A stretch of 64,000 nucleotides of DNA from Quercus robur (lineage: Eukaryota > Streptophyta > Magnoliopsida > Fagales > Fagaceae): assembly GCF_932294415.1 (NCBI RefSeq), contig NC_065544.1:37318310-37382309 (forward strand). The letters run 5' to 3'. The notes under the pieces were generated by a model. The model searched no databases. It saw nothing but the letters and a program-made list of their open reading frames with translations, and had not been told where the DNA came from. Below are positions 32,255 through 44,477 of this stretch, piece after piece. The translations under genes were made by a program, and so were the position numbers. Each line of letters starts with the position of its first letter. Position 1 is the stretch's first letter.

Positions 32255-34788
32255 GGGTAAATTACAAATTTGGTTTTTATTCTTTATACTATATGTCAAT
32301 TTGGTTCCTTTACCTTTTGATTGTGTCAATTTGATCCTTAACATTTTTAATGTTATATTAATTATCTGCCATTACATTTTAGATAGAAAAATCTGAAATG
32401 TCAAACGAAATTATAAAAAATTACTTTATATGCCACGTCAACCAAGGTTTTCAGACCCGGACCGTTTATTGAACTGTAAAAGGGAGAGGTTCAAGGTTTT
32501 TAAGGTCGAACCGAGGTTGAACCGGGGTCGAACCGTGATGACGTCATAATTAATTTAATAATTATTTAAATATAAATAAATATATTAAATTAGTATAAAT
32601 AGAAAAATTAAATTAAATAACCCAATTAAATATAAAAATCTATATTTAAATGTATTTTTTCATATCATAATTTTCACAAAACAAATAAAAAATATTATAT
32701 CCTAAACACACATAGATATAATATTTCTTTATTTATTTATATGTTGTTTAGTTAAATTCGTGATAGTAATATTGTAATAATATAGATATTAGAAGGACAC
32801 TTAATAAAATTGTAGTGAGGTTGGTTTATTATTATATTTATATATTTGGTACTTATATAATTAGTCCATTTGTTTTTTTTCTTTTTTGGTTCAAATCCGG
32901 TGCCAGTGTTGTGGTTTTCTAGGATTAGCATGCAAACATATGAGCTGTAAAGTAACGTGGGTATCTAGGTCTAGGAAGTACAAAGAAATAAAAATATTAA
33001 TTAATAAATACACTCCCAATTAAATATCACACCGACCTCACCTAACCTCACTAATTTACACTTCAGTTTTTTCCTTTTATCCTTTAGTCCGATCCTTTAG
33101 TCTCTCTCTTTGCAACAAAAAGTAAAACAGAGAGAAGTGTGAGAAACTCAGAAACCACAGCAGTGGAGACGGAAAGAAGAAAGAGAAGAAGGAGAAAAAG
33201 AAGAAAGAGAAGCTGAAGACGAAGATGAAGACCGTAACTGACGATCTGTGCTGGGTTGCTAGCTTACTGCTTCAACTTTGCATAGTCCGTACTTTGTAAT
33301 CTTATTCTTCTCAGTTTGTTTTTTTTCCCTCACTGGTTCCAGATCTGAAAAAAGTCCAAAGTGCATTTCAGCTGGTATTTGATGAAAAAAAAAAAAAGGA
33401 ACCGTGAGAACCGCGAGAACCGTTCACGGTTCTCAGAACCGTGAGGTCTAACCGCGGTTCGCACGGGTCCCTGTTTTTTTCTATAGAACGGTTCTTGAAG
33501 CTTAAAGAACCGTAAAAATGAGCGGTTTGAGGGTTTTCCGGTCGGACCGTACGGTCCGGTCCGGGTTTCAAACTGTATTGCCAAGTCATATTAAAAAAAA
33601 AAAAAAAAACTAAAATTAAAAAATTTACGCATTTACTTTTGGGGCGGCTATGCCTGGTTGTCGCTGTTGTTGGATTTTTTACAATAATCATCGTCACGCA
33701 GATATGAGATACCCCACACACTCAAAGATGCCTCTCCGCCCTTTATTTTTTTCTCCTCACAAATTCAGAATTGAATTAAAATAACTTTCGTTTTTCTTCT
33801 TTAATAATGGTCTATGCTACGGAGTTGCCGGATGCAATACACAGACAAAATGAAGTCAAGATATGAAGTTGCAGACGGCGGAGTGGACGGCGGCGGCTAT
33901 AGGTTCGTTTCTCTCTATCTCGCGATTTCTCTCTCTCGTCTCTCTCTTCGGCGGCGCGTTTTCTCTCTCAAGTGGGTTACGGGTTGTGGGTCGTTGCTCT
34001 CATTGAACGAGAACCCGAATAGCTTGTTGGTGCTACCATGCCGCTTGATTTTTTTGTAGGTCACAGTCTTGATCGCCATCAGATCCGTCCTCAATGACCA
34101 CGGCGGAGGAGCTTGATTTTGACACCTATACGACCCGTTTGCCCTTGTCATCGTCTCCATCAAAAGAAGTCTTTTCGGAGGAGCAACCTTCAGATTCATC
34201 ATCTCTTTGTTGATCAGGCGAGTCATTTAGATCCCACATTTTTTGTTTCGGTCTGTGAAAGACATGTTTGTTATTTTAGGGGCAAGATGAACCTTTAGTG
34301 TTTTGTTGTGGTACAAATTCTGATCATTAGTCATTCTTTAGTCTCACTCTCATATAAACACCAGAATATATGTTTGTCTTTGGTACAAAAATTTATTAAA
34401 AAAAGATCTTTGTTTCTGGGTAAATAAGAGGAGATGTTTAAGGAAGACAATAGTGAAGTCAAGTGTGAAGAAGGTAAGACAATTATATTCAAAAAAAAAA
34501 AAGTAAGATAATTACCAAAAAGAAGGAATGCTGACTCACCTGTGTGAAGATTTTAATTTGTGTTTTTTTTAAGATGATGTGGCAATATTGTTGGGAGATG
34601 ACGTGACTTAGAAAGTAATTTTATATTATTCTGTTTGACACATCAGTTTTTTCCATCCAATAGATAATAGAATGGACTAAATTGACAAGACATTAAAAAA
34701 ATTAAGGACCAAATTGACACAATTGAAATGTTAGAGACCAAATTGACATATAATGTAAAGGATAGGGACCAAATCTGTAGTTTACCCT
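32255..34788. mobile_element. MULE-like element with long TIRs
   Basis: Ends GGGTAAA and TTTACCC, with inverted similarity for about 100 bp (GTCAATTTGGTTCC at one end, its complement GGGACCAAAT at the other). A 9-bp target duplication is present with one mismatch: TTCCAATTA (32246-32254) and TCCCAATTA (34789-34797). The 9-bp duplication and long TIRs indicate Mutator type. It has no transposase. The interior has gene-like GC-richer segments near 33100-33300 and 33815-34230 and CCGGACC-rich patches at 32450-32530 and 33400-33590 related to the hAT MITE family. Confidence 0.85.
33800..34215 (+). pseudogene. possible captured exon segments in the MULE
   Basis: A higher-GC stretch: after TTTTTTGTAG at 34060 a frame reads MTTAEELDFDTYTTRLPLSS and continues to a stop at 34213, with a CT-rich leader-like segment before it (33910-33975). 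It looks exon-like, preceded by a splice-acceptor-like sequence, but I do not recognise the protein. Could be a captured host gene piece or chance. Confidence 0.3.
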
Positions 34789-34797
34789 CCCAATTAT

Positions 34798-35733
34798 TTC
34801 TCGTCTCGCGACAACTCATTCATCCATATTTAATATTTTACATAAAAATAATTAATAAATTTTTAATGTTCTTGTACAATACTAAAACCCTAAAAGCCTA
34901 AAACCCTATACTATCTTTCTTTCTTTTTTTCTTTCTTTTTCCTTCTTTTACTTTTTCACCATTGTGAAGAATAGACTAAAAATAGGGTTGAATACTATAG
35001 CTTTTATAAAAGTAATTGAGGCAATGAAATTATACAACTTTGCAGACATATAACACTTTTAAATTGATTTATTTTCTCAACTGATCTTGAAAAATCATAT
35101 TAGATTATAAACTTTATGTATTTAGATGAATCTCATACTTTGATTGTTTATTGATGATTTTTTTAGAGGAAACAATATCAAACTTTATTCATTTAATATC
35201 ATACTGTACTTTGATTGTTTATAACTATGATTTTTTTTGTTTTTGTTTATTTATTTTAATGATATGAAAATTCTATTTGTAGTTAATTGAGATTATGAAA
35301 AATTCTAAGCATAGTAATAGGTTCGGATTAAATTCTAAATGAACTTGTATCAAGGTAGATTTTACAATTACAATTGCTTACAATTGTCTATTTGTTTTAC
35401 AATTAATATCGATCAATATTTTTTAGCCTTTTAAATTTTTAACATTATCTTTTAATCTTGTTCCCACTAAATTAAAATTCTAACTCTACCACTACTTCGT
35501 GGCTTGATCCACTAACAAGAACATGTGGAAACCATTATCAAAGAATTGTCAAATACTTATAATTAATTACCATCACTTCTAAAGAATCATAATGATTATG
35601 AAGATTTGTATCCACTAACAATAGAAAGAGTATGTAAAATATTGGCTTCATGTTATATATAATATGCAAAAACTACCATAAAACAAGGATCAGAGTTCTT
35701 TAATTAATCCATCTCTCTTTCTTCCTTATCAGA
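34798..35733. other. AT-rich intergenic, upstream of LRR pseudogene
   Basis: No coding signal. The last ~250 bp resemble the upstream region of the intact LRR gene (42840-43104), including TTCGTGG...GATCCACTAA and an (AT)-rich TATA-like stretch near 35656. Confidence 0.6.
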
Positions 35734-36631
35734 ATGGGGATCATTTCTCTACTTATCAGACAATTTATCTACACCTCCCTCGTCTTGCTTCCATGTCTTC
35801 TCTGCGTAAACTCCACAGACTCACCATCACCACCATCTCCTTCACCGGACTTTAATTTAACTTTTGGAGACCAAAAACTCGCCGTGGCCTACCCAATAAT
35901 CCAAAGATTCAGAAACACAATCACTGCAGACCCCTTTAAAATAACCAAGACTTGGGTTGGCCCTGACATATGTAACAAGTACAAGGGCTTCTTCTGTGAT
36001 ACCCCACCAGATAATAGTTCTGCCAAGGCCCTCGTCGCCATTGATTTCAATGGCTTTCAGCTTGCAGCCCCTACTCTTGACGGTTTCATAGACCAACTTC
36101 CTGACCTTGCAATCTTCCATGCCAATACCAACAACTTTTCGGCACTATTTCACTAAAAATTTCAAATCTCCCATATTTCTACGAGCTTGATATAGGTAAC
36201 AACTGAATTTTTGGGGTATTTCCACAAGCATTGTTGGGCAACAGTCTCACTGGGTGCTTGCCATGGGAAATTGGGTTATTAAAAAATGCCACAGTTTTTG
36301 ATGTGAGCTTCAACCAGTTCATAGGTCCAATACCACAATCATTTCAGTGCTTGTTCAACATAGGACTGCTCAACCTGGCTCGAAACCAGTTCTATGGGGA
36401 GGTTCCTGAAGCTGTTTGCAAGTTCCCTAATCTGTATAACTTCTCCTTATCATATAACTACTTCACTCAGGTTGGTCCTATATGCAGGAAGTTGATCGAA
36501 TAAAAGATACTTGATGTAAGGATGAATTGCAATAATATTCTAGGCCTTTCTCATCAGAGATCAAAGGCTGAATGTTTTGCATTTTTCTCTAAGTACAAGT
36601 ACTACACTTGCCCCAATCTGCAATCCTTGAA
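35734..36631 (+). pseudogene. LRR extensin-like gene, broken copy
   Basis: Closely related to the open gene at 43105. It starts [20 protein letters not shown] (signal peptide) and follows the same protein ([35 protein letters not shown]). Near 36140 one base is missing after AACTTTTC, shifting the frame. At 36235 about 246 bp present in the other copy (43621-43866) are deleted, removing several repeats. A further stop interrupts LIE at 36501. The 3' end is cut by a hAT-type insertion at 36634. Frame, deletion and stop leave no functional product. Confidence 0.9.
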
Positions 36632-36633
36632 GA

Positions 36634-37212
36634 CAGGGATGGAACCAGGACTAAGAGTTAGGGGGGGTGACTCTGCTGCTAGCTGTATGCGGCGGCTCTG
36701 ACCTTTGAATCTACTGTTTTACTACTAAGGATTTTTGTTTAAAATTTTTTAAATGACCAAGTTGTTTGTTTTGGGTAAAATAAATTCATTGGGCTTAATT
36801 TTTTAGTTTTATTATTTGTAACTTTTGTTTTTGGTTTAATTTTTTTGGGCTTATATATTTTGTTTTAGATTTAATCTATTTATTTTTTGTATTCTTTAAA
36901 AGGTGAAAAATGCTAAAACTACAAATTTTTTACAAATTACTAATGTAGTGGTAGTTATTGATAAGTAAAAAGTTATGCAAGTATACGATCTAATAAGAAT
37001 TTGCTACTTTAATAGTTTGTATAAATATTGTAAAAACATTTGTGGCTATGACATTACACTCAAAAGAATTGATGACCTTATTAAGGGGGGCAAAGTATAA
37101 TTTTATTGAACAAAATTACTAAAATTAGTACCTATTAATATAGTAATATGTTTTTTAAAAAAAATTAGGGGGTGCCATTGCCCCCCCTAGTCTAATAACA
37201 GCTCCGTCCATG
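36634..37212. mobile_element. hAT-type non-autonomous element
   Basis: Ends CAGGGATGGAACCAGGACT and AGCTCCGTCCATG are imperfect inverted repeats of the CAGGGACGGAGCC family. The 8-bp target duplication has one mismatch: CTTGAAGA (36626-36633) and CTTCAAGA (37213-37220). No transposase. Inserted in the 3' end of the LRR pseudogene. Confidence 0.8.
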
Positions 37213-37326
37213 CTTCAAGAAAGTAATTCCATGTAATTGATAATCAACCAATGGCTGTAGCTGCTTCACCAAGATCCTATGATACTCTTATAGGTTGTGA
37301 TTTTCCTGCTTCATCTGTACTATTTT

Positions 37327-37468
37327 TTGTGTACCACTTTATGTTCCACCAATCACAACTTGCTATGTATTGATTTTTTTTTTTTTTTTAAACTTTAGTT
37401 ATTTTATAAGAAAAGTAAAACCAATATATGATAAGTTGTAATTGGTGGAACATAAAGTAGTACACAAC
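37327..37468. mobile_element. hairpin MITE
   Basis: TTGTGTACCACTTTATGTTC is mirrored by GAACATAAAGTAGTACACAA. The inverted arms are about 45 bp with a T-rich loop. Target duplication not resolved. Confidence 0.65.
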
Positions 37469-37897
37469 AAATGGTACATAGGATATGTATTCTAAGTCAT
37501 GAAGGGCCTTTGTATTATATTAGTAAGTTGCCTATGTGCTGCATAGATGATGTTTCATGTAAGATGATTTTGGAGAATGTTGTACATAAATTATAGCATA
37601 ATTATTATAGAATTTTGTTAGTAATGAGTTCATCATAAGAAGTAATAATTATTAATTACACACGTATGTCCATTATAATTATTCAGTTTAAGTAATAAGA
37701 AATATTAATAAAAAACAATTATGGAGGAATATTATAGAATAAAAGTTGATATAGAATGCGCATTTTTCTTTCTCCACAATTATAAAACAAAACACATCCC
37801 AAACGCTTATAGTCAATCACAGTTTTTACAAAACCCACAAATTCACAACGTCAAGCTTTACAAAGGCCCCTTCTTGGTTGTAGCCAACTCATACGAG

Positions 37898-38090
37898 CAC
37901 TGTTTTAAAAACCGGACCGGACCGGCCGGTCCGATCGGTTCAACGGGAACCGGAAGTCAATCCGGTCCGGTTAAAAGCTCCAAAACCGGTCAACAACCGG
38001 AAAACTGGCCAAAAATCGATCAAAAATCGGGGTTGAACCGGAAATTTTTAAAAAAACGGTTCTTTAACTGGTTCGGTTTTTAAAACCATG
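37898..38090. mobile_element. hAT-type MITE (CCGGTT-rich), copy 2
   Basis: 193 bp, CACTGTTTTAAAAACCGG to GGTTTTTAAAACCATG, with a perfect 8-bp target duplication CATACGAG (37890-37897 and 38091-38098). Same family as 16114-16287, reversed. Confidence 0.93.
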
Positions 38091-38098
38091 CATACGAG

Positions 38099-38491
38099 TT
38101 AAGATTAGATGATACAACAATGTTGGAGCTAGGTAGGTATCTTTGAAAGATTGAAGGTAAATGACATCTTTTTTAGTATGCATGTATTTGATATGAGATG
38201 TCATGAAGTGCTATGGGTAGGTATATATAAAGGAGTAGAAGTGCAAGAGGTGAAAATGCTAAATTGAAATGCGAAGAGTTTTGTGTATATATGCAAGGGA
38301 GGAAAAGTTTTAAAACATTGAACCAAATGAAATAAAGAATATCTATTTTTTTAAATTAAAAAAATATTGAAACATTGAACAAAAAAAAAAAGAGTCAATA
38401 TTTAATTTATTCTTATATCTAATGTAAAGCTTGAGAGTATTTCAATTTTCTTTACAAAATATGTGCCACATGACAGAATCTCATGTGTGCA

Positions 38492-38522
<31 letters not shown>

Positions 38523-39465
38523 TGATTGATTGATTGATTTGCATATGCATGTTATTCTCTTCATATTTGTTAAGTTATGAATAAGCAATGGGCATTAAAG
38601 AATACTTTTCTTGGGAATTAACTTAGGTTGGGTTTGGATTTAGAATTAGATTTGGATTTAAATTTTAGAGTGGTGTATTTTAAATGTCTTAATTCTAAAT
38701 TTATAAATATTGAAGTATGTCTTATGAGTTTCTAAAATTCTATAGGTTTATAAGTTATTTCAAATTCAAGAACTTTAAGATTTAAAATTCTTGGTGGATT
38801 GTCAAATCTAAATCCTTGACTTTTTGTTGGTGCAAACACAATAATAATGAAAATAATACAAAGAGAAATTGAATAACACTTCTGAATATTATTAATTTGA
38901 GATTAGAAAATATATAACATTATTTGGATTGAGGCATGACACTCGCTTTCTTTAAGCAGATTTAAGTTTTGGTTGACTAAACTTTGTAACCAGTGCAAGC
39001 TCAATATTTGAATCAATACATATTAGCTCATTAATCACTACAATTAAAAGGAATAAAATAATCTCTTTCATTTTCAATATGGAATTATATATTTTCACTA
39101 ATTTCTCGTATTCCATATTAACTCCCATATTTTTTACATTTATGTTGTAATATAAATCAATTTTAATTAATTAATATTAAAATGCTCAAACACTTTTTTT
39201 AAACTATCCAAACAAGATACTTAAATTTTAATCATCTAAATCCAAATTCATGTGTCAAAATCCTGCTATCCAAACACGAGTATTCAATATGTTACTTTTG
39301 TTATGGTATGAAAATCCATTAATAACTTTATATTGAATTTTGAAGGTATACATTTTAACTGAGAGTCTTTGGTGTGATAGTTAGAATTACTTTTCCGACT
39401 TTTTTTGATTGGTAGTTGAAGTTAAGGTTCAATTAATGAATGCCAAAGTGAATCGGTTAATGTTT

Positions 39466-39507
<42 letters not shown>

Positions 39508-39945
39508 AATCAATCAGTTATTTTAAGAATTCAATTAAAGAGGTTGTTTGTTTATTACATTTTTTACTACTTAATACAACGAGACCTGCTTGATTCTTCC
39601 TTGTAACATATGCACTTCTACACCCATTAACAAAAAGCTTGAAAAGCTATTAGAGTTATCTCATGTTTATTAAATGTTTATAATCTTAGGTGTATCTTGT
39701 GGGGTTGGATTGGTATGAATCTAAGGCCCAATTAAAGACCTTGAATTGAGTACGTTGTTTACTCATGTCACAAATTCAATTTCGTTAAAATGAATTTCCA
39801 CAACTACTATTCAATGATTAGAATTTAGAAAGACTATAATAAATAGTTAAAGGTATAGTAAATTCAAAGATTAGCTTAGAATGACGTGAGAATGATGAAG
39901 TGGAGTTAAGCTACAAACATAATAAATTGGTGATGTGGCATCCCA
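38099..39945. other. AT-rich intergenic with simple repeats
   Basis: Contains (TA)n near 38500, a (TTGA)n run (38521-38538) and a T-tract at 39470-39505. Sequences GGTTTGGATTTAGAATTAG (38635) and CTATCCAAACACGAG (39268) could be ends of another TIR element, but no duplication is clear. No gene. Confidence 0.5.
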
Positions 39946-41844
39946 CTAGTTATTGGCACACCCACCTTTAAATCCAATCTCTCTAGTGCTTGGAAAATTG
40001 CCAGTGAGTAATGTGAGGACTTCTCAAATCTCAACTAAGTGCAGCGTAAAGCGCCTTGCTGGGGACAATTACATTGAACACCATGAATTATTCGATCTTG
40101 CAAACATGTGTGGACAATACCTGTGAACCAAAGAAGTTTAAGTGCACTACTCCTCAAAATTCTTATATACAATTACTATATAAGATGATAATTAGAGATG
40201 CAGAGCTTTTAACTCTGGATATCTCCGTTAGAAACACCTATAAATACCAATTAATCAAATAAAAACCTTCTAAAGGATACTTTATATTTGTGGTTAGGAT
40301 CTAAATTTTAAGACATCAAACTTCTAAATTTTAAAGTAGAAAATTCCATATACTTGAGATACAAGCCTAACACAAGAAATTTTGCTATTTGTTAAGGCCA
40401 AATGACATTACAGATTGTCAAACTCCGTCACAAAAATTGTATTTGCAAATTGCAATATCCTAAATTCATGTGGTTTTTAGAATCTTTAATTGTGCCAACC
40501 CTTTCCATTCTGTTTCATAGAGTCAAGGCATCATCATTATGATCTATAACAATACTCTATGCCTACCTGTGAGTGATCAAGTGCCCACAAAGCACCAACT
40601 ACGCAATTGTGAGGGCCAGTAGAGTCAAGTCAATCTACTTAAGTTGCCTCATTCCTTTTTTCCAACTTCAAATCCTTTAAAATGATGCTGCAAATGACAA
40701 AATTTATATAATCCTACCATTTACATCCCATCAAATACTATTTTTATTTTTGGATATTATATACGCAAACAGAAATTTTCGATTCATTAAAAACTATAAA
40801 AATTCCATAGATAGTAACCAAAATTGAGTGATGAAGCTCAACCATTAAACTCATGCCCATTCATAAATTGAATACTTTCTTTCCCTAATTCAATACCTAC
40901 AAAAAAAAAGCCAAAATTTATTATTGGTCTCTAAACTTTAGTTCATGACAATTCTAATCCCCTGAAATTTAATATGATCATCTTTTAGTCCCTACAAACT
41001 TATGCTGATTGCTTTTAGTTTCTAAAAAACTTAAAATGATTGAATTTAGTTTCTAACCAACTCTAAGTTTGCTTTTAGTCCCCGGTGTGTCTAATAGAAT
41101 AGAGTGATAACATGTCATTTTTTAGTTTGCCAATGTCATGTATCAACAATATATTTCTTTTTTAAAATCACTAAAAGTAATCACTAATTAAAATCACTTA
41201 TGGACTAAACTATAGGTATCAACAATATATTGAAGCCAAAAGACAAAGCAAAGAATAATATGGAAGATTTTCTCTTGAATTACTCAAATGAGATTCTTGT
41301 AGTGCGTTTGGATAAGGGATTTTTAGGTGGAATTTGCCGCATGATAGAATTTGAAATTGTGTCGAAAAAAATTTCTTTGTTTGGATGAAGAATAGGGAGG
41401 AACTTCAAAATTTAAGGGGGGAATTTTAGATAGAATTTGAGAGCTTAAAATTATGCCACAAATTGATCTGCCCATTGACACATTATTTCTAAATTTCCTC
41501 CAAGCTCTTTTGCTAATTAACTATCACAGATTCACAGCCAAGAACCAATCATCATTTCTAAAATATCCACCAGAGTCATCAACCTTGAAATTGTGATAAA
41601 ATGGGGAGGGTACCACCCATCCACCGAGTCAACAAACTCGAAAGTGTCCAATTTGTTACTCTCCAGACTTAGCACAAAGCCACAAACATTGCCTCGCTCA
41701 ACCCTTTGAGGTGGACATCTTGCTTGATGAAGTCGACACAGCCAGGTACAGTGGTAATAATGGTCTAATCTCTAATCCTATATTAACTTTAGGGTTGTAT
41801 ATTGCATTACAAGTGTATTAGTGCTATTATAAGAAGAAAAATGC

Positions 41845-42010
41845 TAAAGTTACAAACTATTTTTACATCTTTTTTTTTTTTTTTTTTTTTGCAAATTATT
41901 GATATAGTGAATGGTTATTAATAAGTGAAAAAACGATATTAATAATAGACCCAAATAAGAATGGGTGAAAATTGGATATACGAGTCTATAATAAGTTCGA
42001 GCCTCCTATG
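41845..42010. mobile_element. MITE relic (AATGCTAAAG family)
   Basis: AAATGCTAAAGTTACAAAC and GATATAGTGAATGGTTATTAAT match the elements at 36905-37090 and 49155-49343. Right end uncertain; a poly(T) run interrupts it at 41871-41890. Confidence 0.5.
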
Positions 42011-42159
42011 CATCATACTATCTCTAACACTTGGTAACTTTATCTCAGATTCTAAGTGGCTTCCTTGCCTAAGGCAAAGCGGAAAACCGATCATCTGTTT
42101 TGATAAACTTCAAACGGAAAAAATAAAATAAAAAAAATAAATAAGAAATTTGATTAATT

Positions 42160-42415
42160 GGTACTCTTCTGGATAGAACTTATTTTGCTAAAATTGAAAC
42201 TGAAAACACTGTAGTAAAATAATTTTTAAATATGTAAATAGTATCGTGGGACCCATTTTTAATGAAAAAGTTGATAAAAAGTGAAGTTTGTGGAATTCAA
42301 AACAGTGCATTTATGCACTGTTCACAAAAGACCTGTCAACAGTTGCGGCTGAAAAAGAAAAAGAAAAAACAAAAACAGCACGTTTAAGTGCTATCCAAAC
42401 ATACACTCAGCCCAA
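42160..42415. mobile_element. hAT-type MITE (TGGATAGAACTT family), copy 1
   Basis: Shares TGGATAGAACTTATTTTGCT, AACACTGTAG, GTGGGACCCATTTTTAATG and the terminal CTATCCAAAC with 60623-60924 in reverse orientation. The ends are eroded and no clean duplication is seen. Confidence 0.65.
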
Positions 42416-43104
42416 GAATACAAAGTTGGATATCATATCACAGTGATGACGTCGAGCCAAACGCAACAAAACATTGTCGTCTGTATAGCACCCCAAGTGA
42501 CTGATATATATTTGGAATTTGCGTAAATATAGAAAAGTTGATTGATGTGCTAATTCACATAGCTTTCTCAAATCATTGTTAAACGTGGTTTATGGGTGAT
42601 TATGCGTATCATAACAAATAAAAAGTACTCCATTTTATTTAAATGATTCTCAAGACGTGATATACTCTTTAGACCTTCACGTAGAAGACTGGTTGTTTTG
42701 AGTTTTAACTATGATTTTATAACATATGTCAATTGTGAAATTGATGACTTAGAATTTAGTAATAAATGCGATAGTATTTAGATTGAGAACCTTATTATTC
42801 TCAACACATACATCTATACTTTCTAAAAACTTTAATTTATACGCTTGTTATTACTTCGTGGTCCGATCCACTAATAATGTGGAAACATGCTCACTATGGG
42901 ACTTCACAACGACCTCAAACCACTATCAAAGAATTGTCAAAATACTTTCTAATCTCCATCACTAAAGAATCCACTAACAAGAGGAAGAGTGTATAAAATA
43001 TTGGCTTCATATTTTATATAATATATAACAACTACTACAAAACAAGAATCAAAGTTCTCTGATCTCACCATTGCTTCTAATCCATCTCTTTCTTCCTCAT
43101 CAAA

Positions 43105-44361
43105 ATGGCAAGCATTTCTCTACTTATTAGACAATTTATCTACACCTCCCTCATCTTCCTTCCATGCCTTCTCTGCGTAAACTCCACATGCTCATGCTCA
43201 CCATCACCACCTCCACCTCCTTCACTGGACTTTAATTTAACCTTCGTAGACATAAGGCTCGCCGTTGTCTACCCAATAATCCAAAGTTTCAAGAAGACAA
43301 TCACTGCAGACCCCTTTAACAAAACCAAAACGTGGGTTGGTTCAGACATATGCAACAAGTACGAGGGCTTCTTCTGTGATATCCCACCGGACAATAGATC
43401 CGCCAAGGCCCTCGCCGCCATTGATTTCAATGGATTTCAGCTTGCAGCCCCTACTCTTGAAGGTTTCATAGACCAACTTCCTGACCTTGCAATCTTCCAT
43501 GCCAACACCAACAACTTTTCTGGTATTATTTCACCAAATATCTCAAACCTCCCATATTTCTACGAGCTTGATATAAGTAACAACAGATTTTTTGGGGAAT
43601 TTCCACAAGCAGTGTTGGGCATGAACAATATATCATTCTTGGACATCCGGTACAATTTCTTTACTGGGACAGTGCCACAACAAGTTTTCATGCAAACCCT
43701 AGATGTACTTTTCATTAACAACAACAATTTCAAAAGGCAGCTACTCCCTCAGAACCTTGGCTTCACCTCTGCACTCTACCTCACATTTGCAAACAACAAA
43801 TTCACCGGTCCAATCCCACGAAGCATAGGAAATGCTTCATCAACATTGCTCGAAGTGTTATTCTTGAACAATCAATTAACCGGTTGTATTCCCTACGAAA
43901 TTGGATTGTTACAAAAGGCCACAGTCTTTGATGCCGGAAACAACTTTCTGACTGGGCCTTTGCCGTGGTCGCTAGGCTGCTTGGATAGTATTGAGCAGCT
44001 GAACTTTGCTGGAAACTCTCTCTATGGAGAGGTGCCTGAGGTGGTGTGTCTACTAGGGAACCTGTTGAATCTTTCACTGTCAGATAACTATTTTACTCAT
44101 GTTGGACCTGTGTGTAGGAAGCTGATAAAAAAAGGGGTTCTTGATGTAAGGGACAATTGCATTTATGGTCTCCCTGATCAGAAATCTTTGGGGGAGTGCT
44201 GGTGGTTCTTCTTCTACTCTAGATTCTGGCACTGCCAATACCCTTGGTGGTTGAGTACTTATGTTCCTTGTAAAACTTATACTCACTTTAAAAAAGCTCC
44301 TCCAGTGGGGTCCAAGAGAAGATTGATGTCTTATGCTGCTCTTGGAAGAGAGAGATTGTGA
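43105..44361 (+). CDS. secreted leucine-rich-repeat (extensin-like) protein
   Basis: A single 418-codon exon. Residues 1-27 form a signal peptide ([20 protein letters not shown]). A short Ser/Pro linker (SPPPPPS) precedes an LRR N-terminal cap with paired Cys ([16 protein letters not shown]). About eight to nine plant-type LRRs follow between residues 100 and 340 ([50 protein letters not shown]). A C-terminal Cys-bearing cap ([18 protein letters not shown]) ends the protein. No membrane helix or kinase follows, so it is likely a cell-wall or apoplastic protein related to LRR-extensins and At4g06744-type proteins. The last ~55 residues look unusual for the family, perhaps a frameshifted tail. 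Partner not known. Confidence 0.82.
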   Translation: MASISLLIRQFIYTSLIFLPCLLCVNSTCSCSPSPPPPPSLDFNLTFVDIRLAVVYPIIQSFKKTITADPFNKTKTWVGSDICNKYEGFFCDIPPDNRSAKALAAIDFNGFQLAAPTLEGFIDQLPDLAIFHANTNNFSGIISPNISNLPYFYELDISNNRFFGEFPQAVLGMNNISFLDIRYNFFTGTVPQQVFMQTLDVLFINNNNFKRQLLPQNLGFTSALYLTFANNKFTGPIPRSIGNASSTLLEVLFLNNQLTGCIPYEIGLLQKATVFDAGNNFLTGPLPWSLGCLDSIEQLNFAGNSLYGEVPEVVCLLGNLLNLSLSDNYFTHVGPVCRKLIKKGVLDVRDNCIYGLPDQKSLGECWWFFFYSRFWHCQYPWWLSTYVPCKTYTHFKKAPPVGSKRRLMSYAALGRERL

Positions 44362-44420
44362 GGATCAAATGGATTTTGGTTAGAAATTCCTGATTCACCA
44401 ACCAAAAAGTACTACAAGTT

Positions 44421-44429
44421 TGTTTGTTT

Positions 44430-44471
<42 letters not shown>

Positions 44472-44477
44472 AGAAAG
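44421..44477 (-). mobile_element. tail-only retroposon
   Basis: A 57-bp insert made of TGTTTGTTTG, 40 T and GAGAAAG, flanked by a perfect 17-bp direct repeat AAAAAGTACTACAAGTT (44404-44420 and 44478-44494). On the minus strand it is 7 bases of body plus a poly(A) tail, i.e. a target-primed insertion truncated almost completely. Confidence 0.8.

Larger units (their letters stand above)
39946..43104. other. segmental duplication unit B, non-coding part
   Basis: Order matches 22796-23037, 31118-32040 and 35480-35733 of unit A. Unit B has about 530 bp (40030-40570) that unit A lacks, and two MITEs (41845-42010, 42160-42415). The final 300 bp are the upstream region of the LRR gene, with a TATA-like stretch ATATAATATATAAC near 43015. 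Confidence 0.75.

Noticed and set aside
40056-40262. 68-codon ORF in duplication unit B
   Set aside because: No family resemblance and absent from unit A; not supported as a gene.
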